From positions 23,932,802 to 23,996,801 of the forward strand of contig NC_045145.1 in NCBI RefSeq assembly GCF_008831285.2: DNA of 64,000 nt, in the 5' to 3' direction. The notes beneath the pieces were generated by a model. That model made no database searches. It worked only from the letters and a program-made list of their open reading frames with translations, and was not told the DNA's origin. The DNA comes from Nymphaea colorata. Taxonomy: Eukaryota; Streptophyta; Magnoliopsida; Nymphaeales; Nymphaeaceae. The translations under genes were made by a program, and so were the position numbers. This document shows, in pieces, positions 54,460-64,000 of this stretch (its first letter is position 1; each line of letters starts with the position of its first letter).

Positions 54460-57009
54460 GAGAGGAGAGTCGATTTTCAAAAAGTATAAATACTAGATAT
54501 ATATAGGGTACTTATTTAGAAAAATCTGAATTCAAATTCACGCATCTCCTTGGTTATTTACTTCACATCTACACTAGATCTGATGGAATGTCATATGAAT
54601 CCGATCTGGTTTCATAATCAGTTAGACATTTTTTTCATACCTAATTTTTTAAAATAATTCGATCAGTTTCTATTTTTGACATCTGATCATTTGGAACAAT
54701 TCAATTGATCATTTGGAACAATTCAATCAGATATCTATCCAAATCCATTCCAGTGACATTATTTAGAAAAATAAAAAAATTGAAACGTAGGTAAAATAAA
54801 TTAATTTCAAGAACGTTCAAACACCCAATGACGTGAAAGAAAGCTCTCTCCCTCTCTCCTTTTTTAAATCCAACAATTTATAGCAATATCGGGTCCCACA
54901 CAAACACAAAAGTGCAGTCAATGTAGTAGGGTTCCAAAGGCACCAAAAGCAATGGATGAAGAGGTGCCTATAAGCAACCTTCCCATCACGACCTCCAGCT
55001 ATAATCCTTATCTTATGTCGCCGTACAGAAACCGACCGGTTTCCACCGTTTGCCATGTTCCACTCTCTCGTTTGACTTATTGGAAATATGAAATTGAAAA
55101 GAAGTTTTTAGAAACTTATTTCAAGAATTAAAAAAATGAAAACAAAATGCAGATTTACAATAAATAAATATAAATCAAATGCTAGATAATTCTATTTTTT
55201 TTTGGTTCATACTCAATTGAGAGACAAGGAAAAAGAGAGAGCAGGAGAGGGGCAAGAACCGGTTCACTTGGTTTCCACAAATAATCAAACTTAGGACTTG
55301 GTTACTATATGCCACCTAAACTAATTGGTTGCATTACCTGTGAGAAGAGAGAGAGACTCGAAGAACAGACATGGAGCATTTTTTTTTCTAATATTAATTC
55401 ATGACTTTTTATTTTGGTGTTTCTATTAACCGTTAAATTAGAAAAATATAGAATGCTGAAGTGGTTTCTTATAAGTTTGCCACCTAAAGACAAATACCAA
55501 TTTCTATATCTACGTATATGTGAAGTGTTTTATATTTTCACTGAGAAAAAGGAGATGGACCATTTCCAATATGGCTACGAGACCTATATCACTTCTAAGT
55601 GAATATCCATTTTTTATATTAATATACATCCAGCCATACTTTCCTTCGATAGCTTTCCTATCTAAGTACTTATTTTGAACCAATAGAATAGTAAAAACAT
55701 GAAATTTTGAACACCTATACTAGCAATTGTTACTTTTGGGTTTGAAATACCCGTCATACCGAAAAGTGAAAACACAAAGATAGTGAGGAGCAATGCTTGA
55801 CAATACAAAAAAGAAGAGTTATACATTGAGTTGTGGAACTCATACATGAGGCTTTAAACATTCAAGAATGTATAGTACTTAGGTTGAAGAACATGGCTTT
55901 GGATGGTCACCAATGTGAAGCTATGAGCGCTTTATAATACATAATATATGATACGTTTAGGAAAGAATCATTAATGGTGGGTGACCAAATAAGAAATGAG
56001 GGAAAATTTGAAAATAAATCTTTTTTTTATTTTTTTGAAACAGAGAAAAATTGTAAACTTTGGATTGTATCATCTTCCCTTATTATGACAATCGATGCTA
56101 TCCATTTTTTAATTTGTTTTTCCAATCTTTCATGATTAATGTCCTTCAGTGTCAAATTTGATTATTTGTGTGGACAAAGTTTATACAGATTTTTTTTCCC
56201 TCCTTTACAAACCAAAAATTGATTGGTAGGATTGTATATACTAAGAAAAATGTCGTTATGTAGTTGAAGTACCTGAAAAGCAAAAGGGAAAGATGATAAA
56301 AGGAAATCTTTGGTGCATATTTTCATTCTAGTCATGGGCAAGTACCTACCCAAATGGTTGGGCATGACGCCCCCATTCCACCAAGTAGAAAATACATGGT
56401 CAATTTTACTAATAAATAACGAAAAAATGCAATAATTGATATGTTTAGACTAAAAGCAAATGTAGTGCTACCATCACTACATTGAAACAAATCAACTTGG
56501 AAATAAGAACTTCTCAATTTGGTAATTGTGTTAAGCCTTGCATTTAATTTTCCAAGGGAAATAAAAATGCCCTCCTTTTTGGTTCACAAATAACTTGTAA
56601 TGGTAAATGTGAGGCCATATGTTTCCACATAATTCTCCTCACTATATCGGATATTTATCATTTACTAAATTTTTAAATCTGTCCTTATCTTTTCTTTTTA
56701 TCTAGACAAGTTTTATTTTTTAGGTTAAGGCTGTTCAGGTGCAAAGCTGTTGGTAGATGGCAACCTTCTTTTTTGTTAATAAAAAATGAAAAATAAAAAT
56801 ACATCCTTGAAGAAAAAAACAAATGATTGAATAGTAGCCTAAAGATTAGGCAAAGGATCAACAAGAGAATTAAAGACCTCCTTCGAAGGATTTGCAACTC
56901 CTAATTATAGTCCTGTTCTTACCCATATGTAGGGTCGAGTACCTCATGTCTTGCCTTTTTATAAATTCTGAACTGTTTGTTGCAACCTTTGCCTCCAACA
57001 ACTATGTCC
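54460..57009 (+). repeat. R2 dispersed segment, copy B (most complete)
   Basis: Its first part (54460-54840) aligns with 62348-62710 only. From 55060 on it aligns with copy A (14760-16637), and 55600-56480 also with copy C. Text such as AAAAAGTATAAATACTAGAT (54479) near the start could hold a TATA box. Frames in it (54817-55056, 56162-56365, 56332-56517, all minus) are not shared by the other copies. Confidence 0.8.
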
Positions 57010-57165
57010 TAGGGATGTCAAAGGATCAAATTCAAATGGGATAAACTCATCATCATATCCACTCTTTTGGATATTCACATGCTCGGATTTGAATTCATAT
57101 TAAAATACAAATCGAATAAAAAAATCATATATGAATTTGAATGTGAATCTGGGTCTATCACAACA
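57010..57165 (+). mobile_element. hAT-like MITE, 3'-truncated
   Basis: It starts TAGGGATGTCAAAGG as at 16638 and keeps alignment for about 155 bp, then is lost. It was carried along with R2. Confidence 0.65.
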
Positions 57166-57880
57166 TTTAAATTATCTATGTGAATAGTATAAAAGTTGCT
57201 TAATTTTGTAGTTGTTACATAATAGGATTTGTCCTAAGCAGATAATGTGTTCTACCATATAAAAGCAAAGCATGAGTCTAATAATGCATGATGAAATAAG
57301 AAAATTTATAGAAACAACATCATATTATAAGTATGAGCTATAGTACACCAATCATCACCTATATATACAGATATCACATTCTAAACCAAAACGTGAGGCG
57401 TATATATACCAAAAGCCCCTAAATGCCGAACTAAATTAATGGCATCATCCACTCTCTTAGAACACTCTCTCATAATAGTCTCTGCTCCCATAATGGCATG
57501 TTCATTCGCGTGGTGACAACCTAAAAGATAATAAGATTTGTAACATCATAACAACTTGTGAGTCTGACCTAATTTCCAACATCCTATCATTTAGATAAAA
57601 CAAGGCTTTATTGAGACACAGTAAGTTGCTAGCTAGAATGGGCATTATCAACTTACAACCGTTGATGAATCACTAGGAAAGAAGTAGCGGGAGACAACCC
57701 CTCTAACTCCTGGGAAGAAGACTTTGAGTTCAGCTTAGCTACTTACAGCAGTGAAGAACTATACTCTACTAAACGAGGGGGGATAGAATTTGTGTCTCAG
57801 ATAGAAAGAAACGACCAGCAGGCCTAAGCCACAGCTGAGTGAAGAATTTATCAGCTAGCCAAGATCTCATGGCGGTCGCA

Positions 57881-57912
<32 letters not shown>

Positions 57913-58080
57913 GGGATATATGCATCCTTAATTGCTTGCCCTGCCCATGGGTTGGACAAATGAACCAAGTGGACCCTAAGCAATTTTAAGCAACATGCTG
58001 AGACTGTACACTAGCCATCTTTCACCATTACCATCCACCACCTGTGTTTCCCTTCTGGCTGTCAGTGAGCGAATCTTTCA
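57166..58080. other. Unassigned stretch with AG microsatellite
   Basis: An AG microsatellite lies at 57888-57912. On the minus strand about 57400-57526 there is an open stretch containing HANEHAIMGAETIMRECSKR preceded by CTTTTAG, which could be a splice acceptor. It looks like an exon but matches no family I can name. A short minus-strand frame starts at 57870 and stops after 34 codons. Confidence 0.35.
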
Positions 58081-59026
58081 ATGAAAATTAAGACTTGGAG
58101 ACGCTTGATGTTTTTCCCTGGTGGTGGATGGAATGAAAAAATGGCAGCTCCTTCACTACATCTTCAGATCCCCACTAACTACCATCTCAACATAAGAAAA
58201 CTGGGAAGAAGTTCCAGACTGCCAAGTCCTTTCCCCCACTGTATTCACTTCTTCTCTATTTATGCAAGTCTTGAGATTCGAAACCCGTCATTTTGTAAAG
58301 CTGTCAGAGGTTTATTAAAGTGGATTAGTGGTTCAACATGCTAGTTCTTCGCTCTTATTACTCTTCGGTTTTCTGTTTCTTCTTTGAACTTTTACTTTCC
58401 ATTTTCAATTGTATTGGTTAAACCACGGGTTGTTGCCACCTTTGATTTGTCCTCTTCTTTTCCTGTTTGCGAAGCTTTATTTTTGTTCCACATGGTTAAT
58501 GATGATTGGACACCAGGGGAGATGCTGGTATCAAGAGCAAGTAATATTAGTCTTCTTGGCCAACAGTTGGCTTTTCTTGACCAAGAAAATGATTAATTCA
58601 ACTGGTTGCAATTTCATAGTTACATTACCAATTTGACTTAAGATCATTCTAGTTGGTACTTTTGCTTCCTTTTTGTAGTTCCACCAAATGAAGATGACAA
58701 CTTACTGAAGCAATGTTTCATCAAGAATTATGAGAAAATTAACCTAATAGAGAAGTCAACACTTAGCCAGAGTTGTACAGTTGTTTGTGTTTATTAATGT
58801 TGCTACAACATTTGAGAGTCAGTAGAGCTTTTGGAATTTCCTTTTCCTTACTTTGTTAATGCAAACATCAACTTGAAATAGAGCACTTCCTCCTTGTCAA
58901 ATCAATAGTTGGAAGGAAATGAAAAATTGAAGCATGTAGATAGATTTGTCAACCATGGCCACAAATTCACTCTGGATATAGGCACACTAGACGTGAAACA
59001 AACCCACGTAACTAAAGATTAACCTA
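58081..59026. other. Unassigned stretch
   Basis: Two plus-strand frames of 87 and 70 residues (58081-58344, 58384-58596) lie here without family match, promoter or splice context. Codon use in the second is unremarkable. They could be chance frames. Confidence 0.35.
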
Positions 59027-59208
59027 AAAAAACATGGTTTTAACTTCTTTGTCCTCTTCTTGTAGTTTTCATCACAATTCACAATATCAAGCAAAATTTG
59101 ACAAAATTCCACTCGCCAAGCTTTGGAATTTTGTCAAATTTTGCTTGCTATTGTGAATTGTGATGAAAGCCACAAAAAACAGGGCATAGAAGTTAAAACC
59201 ATGTTTTT
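59027..59208. repeat. Hairpin-forming inverted repeat, arms of about 84 bp
   Basis: AACATGGTTTTAACTTCT at 59031 pairs with the end of the segment at about 59188-59208, and CAAAATTTGACAAAATTCCA at 59093-59112 pairs with 59132-59152; the loop is about a dozen bases around CTCGCCAAGC. Between the two perfect blocks the arms have mismatches (59050-59070). It is either a short foldback MITE or an inverted-repeat small-RNA precursor. Confidence 0.85.
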
Positions 59209-59869
59209 ATGAGCATTTAATTCAAATATTTTATCATTCTTTCCATGTATAAACTTGTTTTGCTCGAATGATTCATCAACTGCATGTTCAACATATACAC
59301 ACATTCTACAGAGGATGGATGAATCATAATAACCAGCATAATCATGGCCATCAAAACCAATCCTAATTACATGCAGTAATAATTAAAGTCAACAACCTAA
59401 ATCTCAAGTTCAATTTTAAATAAGTTCATGATATAGCAAGATCACATTGGCATCCACATGTAAGCAAGTCTTCGTACTGAGACTGATTCATATCCACATC
59501 TTTTAGCAACTATTATTCACGCATAAATCCATATGCTTAACCAAAACAACTGAGCGACAATAAATTAACTCATTTTCTCTTTTTACAATGCAGTGGTCCA
59601 GATATTCAACATGTTAAGATCGCAACACAAACAGGTGCATATTGCAAGCATCTACGTAAGTTAAAAATTAAAATGAGTCTGATCCAGAACCACATGCATT
59701 TTACAGCAACTAATATGCGTAGCTGTACATGACAATATAAAATTTTGTATTCGCTTATATAAAAAAAAAAAAATCGTAAATGATAGGTTGAACCTTCTCA
59801 AGAATGTTGAATATTTAATGGCAAACGGTTCCATATTTCATCACTCGAAAATCGGAACTCTCTCTTGGC
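59209..59869. other. Upstream region of the membrane-protein gene
   Basis: AT-rich, with an A run at 59761-59773. No other gene was seen. It would hold the promoter of the gene at 59966. Confidence 0.4.
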
Positions 59870-59875
59870 TATAAA
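59870..59875 (+). promoter_or_regulatory. TATA box of the membrane-protein gene
   Basis: GGCTATAAAGCAAG fits the plant TATA consensus and stands 96 bp before the preferred start codon. The pyrimidine-rich text CCTCCCCCTCTC just after it is typical of a plant 5' leader. Confidence 0.55.
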
Positions 59876-59965
59876 GCAAGAGCAACCTCCCCCTCTCATG
59901 TGGAACTCTCCCTCCCTCCACAGCTTCCAATCATCTTAAACCTTCACTGCAACCCCATTCAGAAA

Positions 59966-60541
59966 ATGTGTGCATTGCTTCGCTTCGTAGAGAGGTTATC
60001 CCAGTCCTTCCAAGGCATGCTCGGCCATCTTTCTTGGAGGCTGGGGAGAACCATGTCATTCTTATCGTCTTTCCATGACCTCGAATCGGGCGCTGACCCA
60101 AAGCATCCTACTTTCGGGCAGCCCCTCCCTCACATACCCTTCTGTCTCTGTCATTCGTCCTCCTCCACTGTTTCTGCCTCTTTGCCCACGATGAATCATT
60201 CCACTTTGCAGATTGAGACGCATCAACAACTTGTTATATCCAGTCCCGAGTTCCTCGGGATGCAGCTCGTCGATGTTCAGATCTGCGGAATTATTGATCT
60301 TGTGCCAGTGTGCTTGGTGAAGAAGCTGCTGGCCGACTGGCTCTGCCTCCCTTTGCTTGCAGTCTTGTGCTTGCTCGCTGTTGATTTCATTCTCTCTCAT
60401 TCCTACTGGCTACTATTTGCTCCATATCTACGAATTAGTAAGGTCCTCCTTAACCACATTCTAGCCATCTCCCTTCTTGTTACAACACTTGCGGTGCTCA
60501 TCACCGTTGGATCGTGCATTGCACATTCCACCATGCTTTGA
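59966..60541 (+). CDS. Putative two-span membrane protein, 191 residues
   Basis: I do not recognise the family. The protein has a basic, partly hydrophobic N-terminus (MCALLRFVERLS), a polar middle with STLQIETHQQLV (about 79-90), then two hydrophobic segments: about 126-153 (WLCLPLLAVLCLLAV) and 161-185 (LLNHILAISLLVTTLAVLIT), separated by APYLRISK. It ends shortly after SCIAHSTML. An earlier in-frame ATG at 59900 lies about where transcription should begin, so the ATG at 59966 is preferred. The TATA box, pyrimidine leader, open frame and polyadenylation signal suggest a live gene. Two shortened relatives lie in IR2; all three keep the frame through the spans, with one whole-codon difference. 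The arm copies begin to match only from about residue 65, so either this copy gained or those lost the first part. No introns are obvious. Confidence 0.5.
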   Translation: MCALLRFVERLSQSFQGMLGHLSWRLGRTMSFLSSFHDLESGADPKHPTFGQPLPHIPFCLCHSSSSTVSASLPTMNHSTLQIETHQQLVISSPEFLGMQLVDVQICGIIDLVPVCLVKKLLADWLCLPLLAVLCLLAVDFILSHSYWLLFAPYLRISKVLLNHILAISLLVTTLAVLITVGSCIAHSTML

Positions 60542-60769
60542 CCAGCAAGGATGAACCCAATAATCCTCATTTTCTTTTTCTTTTTCTTTTTCTCTCACAC
60601 GTATATTTGGATTAAAAAATATTTTTTGGCTTTTTTATCCAGTTGTAATAAGATTTTAACTGTTTACGCTTACTTAAGTACTCTTTCATACCATTTTGAA
60701 TGTCATCCTAAATTAAGCCCAAGTCCGTTTTGTGGACTTGGGCCAGTTCTGTCGGCTGTTCATATCTTG

Positions 60770-60775
60770 AATAAA
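60770..60775 (+). terminator. Polyadenylation signal
   Basis: AATAAA lies 229 bp after the stop codon of the membrane-protein gene and is followed by TTGTTTAC, as usual for plant near-upstream elements. The 3' untranslated text up to about 60650 is also found in the left arm of IR2 (9298-9400). Confidence 0.45.
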
Positions 60776-60799
60776 GATTGTTTACAATATGTTCATGGA

Positions 60800-62344
60800 A
60801 TTAGATGTGTTTCATTCGAAATGAGATGTGGAATGTCATGGTGCTTTCAATGTTCATTCTCAGTCATGCTCAACTTTTTAACGAACAAACCTTGATCCTT
60901 AGAAATAAAATGAAAAATGGTGCTTCATGTAAGGAAGGAAGACCGCCAGTCTTGCCTCAAGGAAACTTTGTAGTTTTTTTTTTCTTTTTTTTTGGTTGGG
61001 GGTAGAGGGAATAATTTAGTTCATTGGCACTTCCTTCTTTACAGATGTTTTTTTTTTTTTTCTACGAGATCTTTGTACAAAAAGCATGCCTAAATTTTGA
61101 TTGGATAACAAAAACAAGAACAATTAACTTTTGATATCTTATAACAAAAACCAAACAAGTTTGATTTCTTTTTCACCTTTTATTCTCTAAGTTCCAGAAA
61201 GATTTGTGTATTATGGGGTTTTATGAGAGAGCGTCGAAGTGGGTGGCCAGTGGCCAGTTTCTATTTCAAATCTTTGGAATGCCATTTCTTTGTATTATAA
61301 AAAAGGTCTCTAACAAGCAAGTTGAAGCGATAAGGGTGACACCTCAAGACATCGAAAGCAAACCATGTATCTTAAAGAAACAAGGGGTTGGGTGAAAGCT
61401 CCTGCTTTCTTCTAAATGGTATGATGAAATACTTCTCCTACTCACCCAAAAATTTAGTCAATTAAGGGGAAAATTTAAATCAATTTCATCAAAGTTGTAC
61501 TGTGTTTTTCCAAAAGACTTCCATTTCTTTGTGTTTGTTACAATATATTTTAAAATATGAAAAATAGAAAACAATTCAACATAAAACTTGAACAATTAAT
61601 ATATGTCCTGATTAAATTATCAAGAAATTAATGACACTGATGTAATTTTGCATTTAGTGTATCGATCATGTTTTACTGAAGGATGTTGTCCGAGAGGGCT
61701 GTCGGGCTTCTAACCATTAAAAAATTAATGTTTGGGTGCAGCCAGTTCACTGGTGAAAATGAACTAATATATCCAAACTTATGATTCGTTTTTATATATC
61801 GAAATTTTTACATTTCTTCAGTCTTATGATTCGTTAAATTATATTTTGGCTATAATTGTGTAGTGCATATGTAGGCCCTCATAAGACAGCCGACCCTATA
61901 TATATATTAAGAAAAATGTGCAAACTAGTATTAAATGATGAAAATGATCATCTTTTTATCCTTGGTTTTCTGTTTAACTGTCCATCATATTAAATTAAAC
62001 AGCCCAATTACTTAGACGGTTAGGTGATTCTGAAACAATTAGTGGATATAAAATTTGAAAAACAAATAGATGCCAGAGATCCTGGCTCTATCTCAAAAAA
62101 GGAAGAGGGTTGAAATGTTGAAGGATCACATTAAAGTAGGATGTATCTTTACCAAATCCAATGGATTTATAAGATGTTTACATAATTGGATTTGAACATA
62201 AATTATAAAAAACTTATACCATTTCAAGTTGCAAATTTTAAATTTGAAATTTGGATCCAATCTGAATCTGACTTTTAATTTTATTACTTTGAATTAAATC
62301 TAATTTTAAAATATAGAACTGCATTTGAACTGTATCATTAAATA
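60800..62344. other. Unassigned stretch
   Basis: T runs lie at 60975-60992 and 61048-61061. A 63-residue plus-strand frame at 61204-61395 matches nothing I know. The remainder is AT-rich without structure that I could support. Confidence 0.45.
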
Positions 62345-63015
62345 TTAAAAGTCGACTTTCAAAAAGTATAAATACTAGATAAATATAGGGTACTTATTTT
62401 GAAAAATCTGAATTCGAATTCACGAATCTCCTTGGTTATTTACTTCACATATACTCTAGATCTGATAGAATGTCATATGAATCCTATCTCAGTTAGACAT
62501 TTTTTTTCATATCTAATTTTTTAAAACAATTCAATTAGTTTTTTTTTTCTGGTATCTGATAATTTAGAACAATTCAATCAGATATCTATCCAAATCCATT
62601 CAATTGACATTCATTAGAAAAATAAAAAAAATTGAAACGAAGGTAAAATTAATTAATTTAAAAAAAGTTTGAACACCCAACGGCATGTAAAAAAGCTCTT
62701 TCCCTCTTTCCTTTTTTTTTTTTTGGTACATTGGAGTAGTTTTGAAGAACCACATTAACTAACGCAAGTACGAGGTCGTTTCAACATAGAAAAATAAAAA
62801 GTTGTGAAAAGTAAAGGACATGGATGATTTTTTTTCTAATATTAATTCACGATTTTATTATTTTTCTGTTTATATTAACTATCCATTTAGAAAAAAGGCT
62901 GAAGTGGTTTCTTACAAGTTTGTCACCTAAAGGCACATACCAATTTTTATATCTACGTGTATGTAAAGTGTTTCACATTTGCCCTTAAAAAAACAAAAAA
63001 GAGATGGATGATTTA
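62345..63015 (+). repeat. R2 dispersed segment, copy D
   Basis: 62348-62710 aligns with 54465-54845 of copy B (AAAAAGTATAAATACTAG, ATGTCATATGAATCC), and 62815-63015 aligns with 15080-15420 and 55370-55570 (AAAGGCACATACCAATTT, TCTACGTGTATGTAAAGTG). The part in between is deleted. It ends where the GGCC repeat starts. Confidence 0.75.
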
Positions 63016-63028
63016 AATATGTTAAAAA

Positions 63029-63190
63029 CTAGGGGTAAGCATCGGCCCGGCCTCTAACACCCCACCCGGCTCGGCCCGTCAGGCCTGAAGCCCAGCCAGG
63101 GCCGGGTGCCGGGCCTGGCCCCCAAAAGCCAAGCCCGGCCCGGCCCGGCCCGTTTGGCCGGCCGGGCCCAAACGGGCCGGGCCGAGCGAA
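63029..63190 (+). mobile_element. GGCCCGG-rich element, hAT-type start
   Basis: It starts TAGGGGTAAGCATCGGCCCGG, a form common at the ends of small hAT elements in plants, and continues with words such as GGCCCGG and GGGCCGGG. It resembles 31380-31561. Its right end is hidden in the purine tract. Confidence 0.55.
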
Positions 63191-63390
63191 GAGGGACAGG
63201 AAGAGGGGAGAGGGGGAGCGGGGAAGAGGGGAGAGGGGGAGCGAGCGGGACGGAGGCGGAGAGGGAAAAGGGAGAGGGAGGGGAGCGAGCGTGCGGGGGG
63301 GGGGGGGGGGGGACGGAGGCGGAGAGAGAGGAAGGGGAGAGAGCGTGCAGGCAAGGGACGGAGGCAGAGAGGGAGACGGGAAGGGAGATT
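63191..63390. repeat. G-rich purine tract with 18-G run and about 20-bp repeats
   Basis: The plus strand is almost only G and A, with 18 consecutive G at 63295-63312. GGGACGGAGGCGGAGAG recurs at 63247, 63310 and 63356. Such a strand can form G-quadruplexes. The frames over it on both strands are compositional only. Confidence 0.9.
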
Positions 63391-63438
63391 AAATAGAGGA
63401 CTTCATCCTTAGATTAAACAGAGGACTTCATCCTTAGT
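63383..63438 (+). repeat. Short tandem duplication
   Basis: GATTAAA.AGAGGACTTCATCC occurs at 63388 and again at 63413, 25 bp apart. Confidence 0.85.
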
Positions 63439-63712
63439 TAATGTAATTTGAGTACAATAACTACGGGGCTCTTCACCCACCAAATCCTTATGTTCGATCT
63501 TGCGTTCCTCCAAGCTTTTGCCGACGGAATCCCCCTGGACCGAGCGCCTCACTTCCATGAAACGCCACTCTTTAGCAAATAAATCCTTAATTTCCTCCAT
63601 GTAATTCCATTACTTTGGGATTCGAGAACTGAGGGCATTTTCGAGTCGCCTTGTTGCTTTTGTCTTGAACACTTGCCCTTATGGATTACTTGCAGATAAT
63701 AAGCACTAGTAA
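63409..63712 (-). other. Possible exon region, unrecognised
   Basis: Base usage is more balanced than around it. A minus-strand frame at 63409-63600 reads IKDLFAKEWRFMEVRRSVQG and SLEERKIEHKDLVGEEP, charged and protein-like, but I know no family. The plus strand has no long frame here. Confidence 0.25.
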
Positions 63713-64000
63713 ATATCTGTGGCTTGCGGAAGGTTGCCACAAGAACAAGAGGGAAAAAGTCGAAAGCGATTGCCGATAACAACAAGCGTCAAGTCTCATT
63801 CCCTCGTTTCAAGCTTCAGGCATGCGATGCGAGCTGGTAAATCTTGTCGGACAGCAGGTTTATGTAATAAATCTGGGGATATGTATGATGTCAATGGAGA
63901 GACCAAGGGAGGTGGGTGGCATTGTTATCATGTACATGACTGTAAGTCTGCTGCCGCTCTTTTACGAGCACGGAATATTGACGGAATATTGAGGGAGGGA
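63713..64000 (+). CDS. Frame open to the window edge, unrecognised
   Basis: 96 codons run without stop from 63713 to the last base. From the ATG at 63827 the frame has cysteines and histidines in a regular order (SCRTAGLCNKSGD, then GGWHCYHVHDCKSAA), which could be a metal-binding part. No family is recognised. Upstream the frame has no ATG, so the piece may be an exon or begin at 63827. A competing frame starting at ATG 63822 ends at a stop near 63990. Confidence 0.25.
   Translation, partial: MSVACGRLPQEQEGKSRKRLPITTSVKSHSLVSSFRHAMRAGKSCRTAGLCNKSGDMYDVNGETKGGGWHCYHVHDCKSAAALLRARNIDGILREG

Noticed and set aside
57768-57870. Small frame MRSWLADKFF... with a GTAAGT-like donor after it
   Set aside because: A stop codon intervenes after 34 codons, before the donor, so it cannot be spliced in frame as a first exon.
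63079-63396. Pro/Arg- and Gly/Glu-rich frames on both strands
   Set aside because: Purine-tract translation only; frames without stops are expected in such composition.
1-64000. tRNA, rRNA genes and CRISPR arrays
   Set aside because: I looked for B-box-like GGTTCGA text with matching arms and for regularly spaced direct repeats with unique spacers; the few GGTTCGA hits (16997, 21522, 40911) lack tRNA structure, and the only arrays are LTR tandem units and microsatellites.

Overview
This window reads as nuclear DNA of a flowering plant. It is AT-rich and has no bacterial gene organisation. It contains plant retrotransposon lineages (a Ty3/gypsy Tat-like element with two RNase H domains, a Copia tail, TRIM elements, a LINE, a CACTA remnant) and broken pieces of plant nuclear genes. 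Those pieces are a SIAMESE-related CDK inhibitor, an ALA1-type P4-ATPase, SufE with a transit peptide, and a PPR protein. I cannot place the species. Nothing resembles an operon, and most long reading frames here are chance frames in repeats.

Layout. 1-945 is the end of a long LTR ('LTR-A'). 948-3540 is a large inverted repeat without a recognised gene (IR1). 4470-5500 is one of four copies of a dispersed segment ('R2'). 9438-12714 is a second inverted repeat (IR2): arms of about 1.57 kb around a 135-bp spacer, each arm with a broken SIAMESE-related gene and, divergently, a short membrane-protein frame. The right arm is cut by an LTR-A copy. 14760-17043 is R2 plus a hAT-like MITE. 18480-21459 is a pile-up of TRIM, Copia and LTR-A. 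21683-21820 is a PPR scrap. 22796-37864 is a 15-kb Tat-like gypsy element on the minus strand, with a 3.55-kb 5' LTR, a truncated 3' LTR, PBS, PPT and decayed gag, protease, RT, RNase H, archaeal-type RNase H and integrase. Its interior holds a foreign block of about 1.7 kb with a SufE fragment. 37865-39600 belongs to a second, plus-strand element.

39600-49065 is TE-derived: a copy of the IR1 sequence split by a minus-strand TRIM, a CACTA domain scrap, a minisatellite, and two LINE 3' ends in opposite orientation. 49331-54288 is the third large inverted repeat (IR3), about 5 kb, whose arms both carry two exons of an ALA1-type phospholipid flippase with intact splice sites but different inactivating lesions. 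54460-57165 and 62345-63015 are further R2 copies. 59966-60541 is the only frame that looks like a possibly working host gene: a 191-residue protein with two predicted membrane spans, a TATA box upstream and AATAAA downstream. It is the longest of three relatives; the other two are in IR2. The window ends in a G-rich purine tract and a frame open to the edge.

The most interesting feature is the concentration of long inverted repeats built from host gene pieces, including a regulator of the cell cycle. If transcribed across, each would fold into a long double-stranded RNA, so these are candidate siRNA-generating loci aimed at parent genes elsewhere. That role is inference. The arms and the lesions in them are read directly from the sequence.
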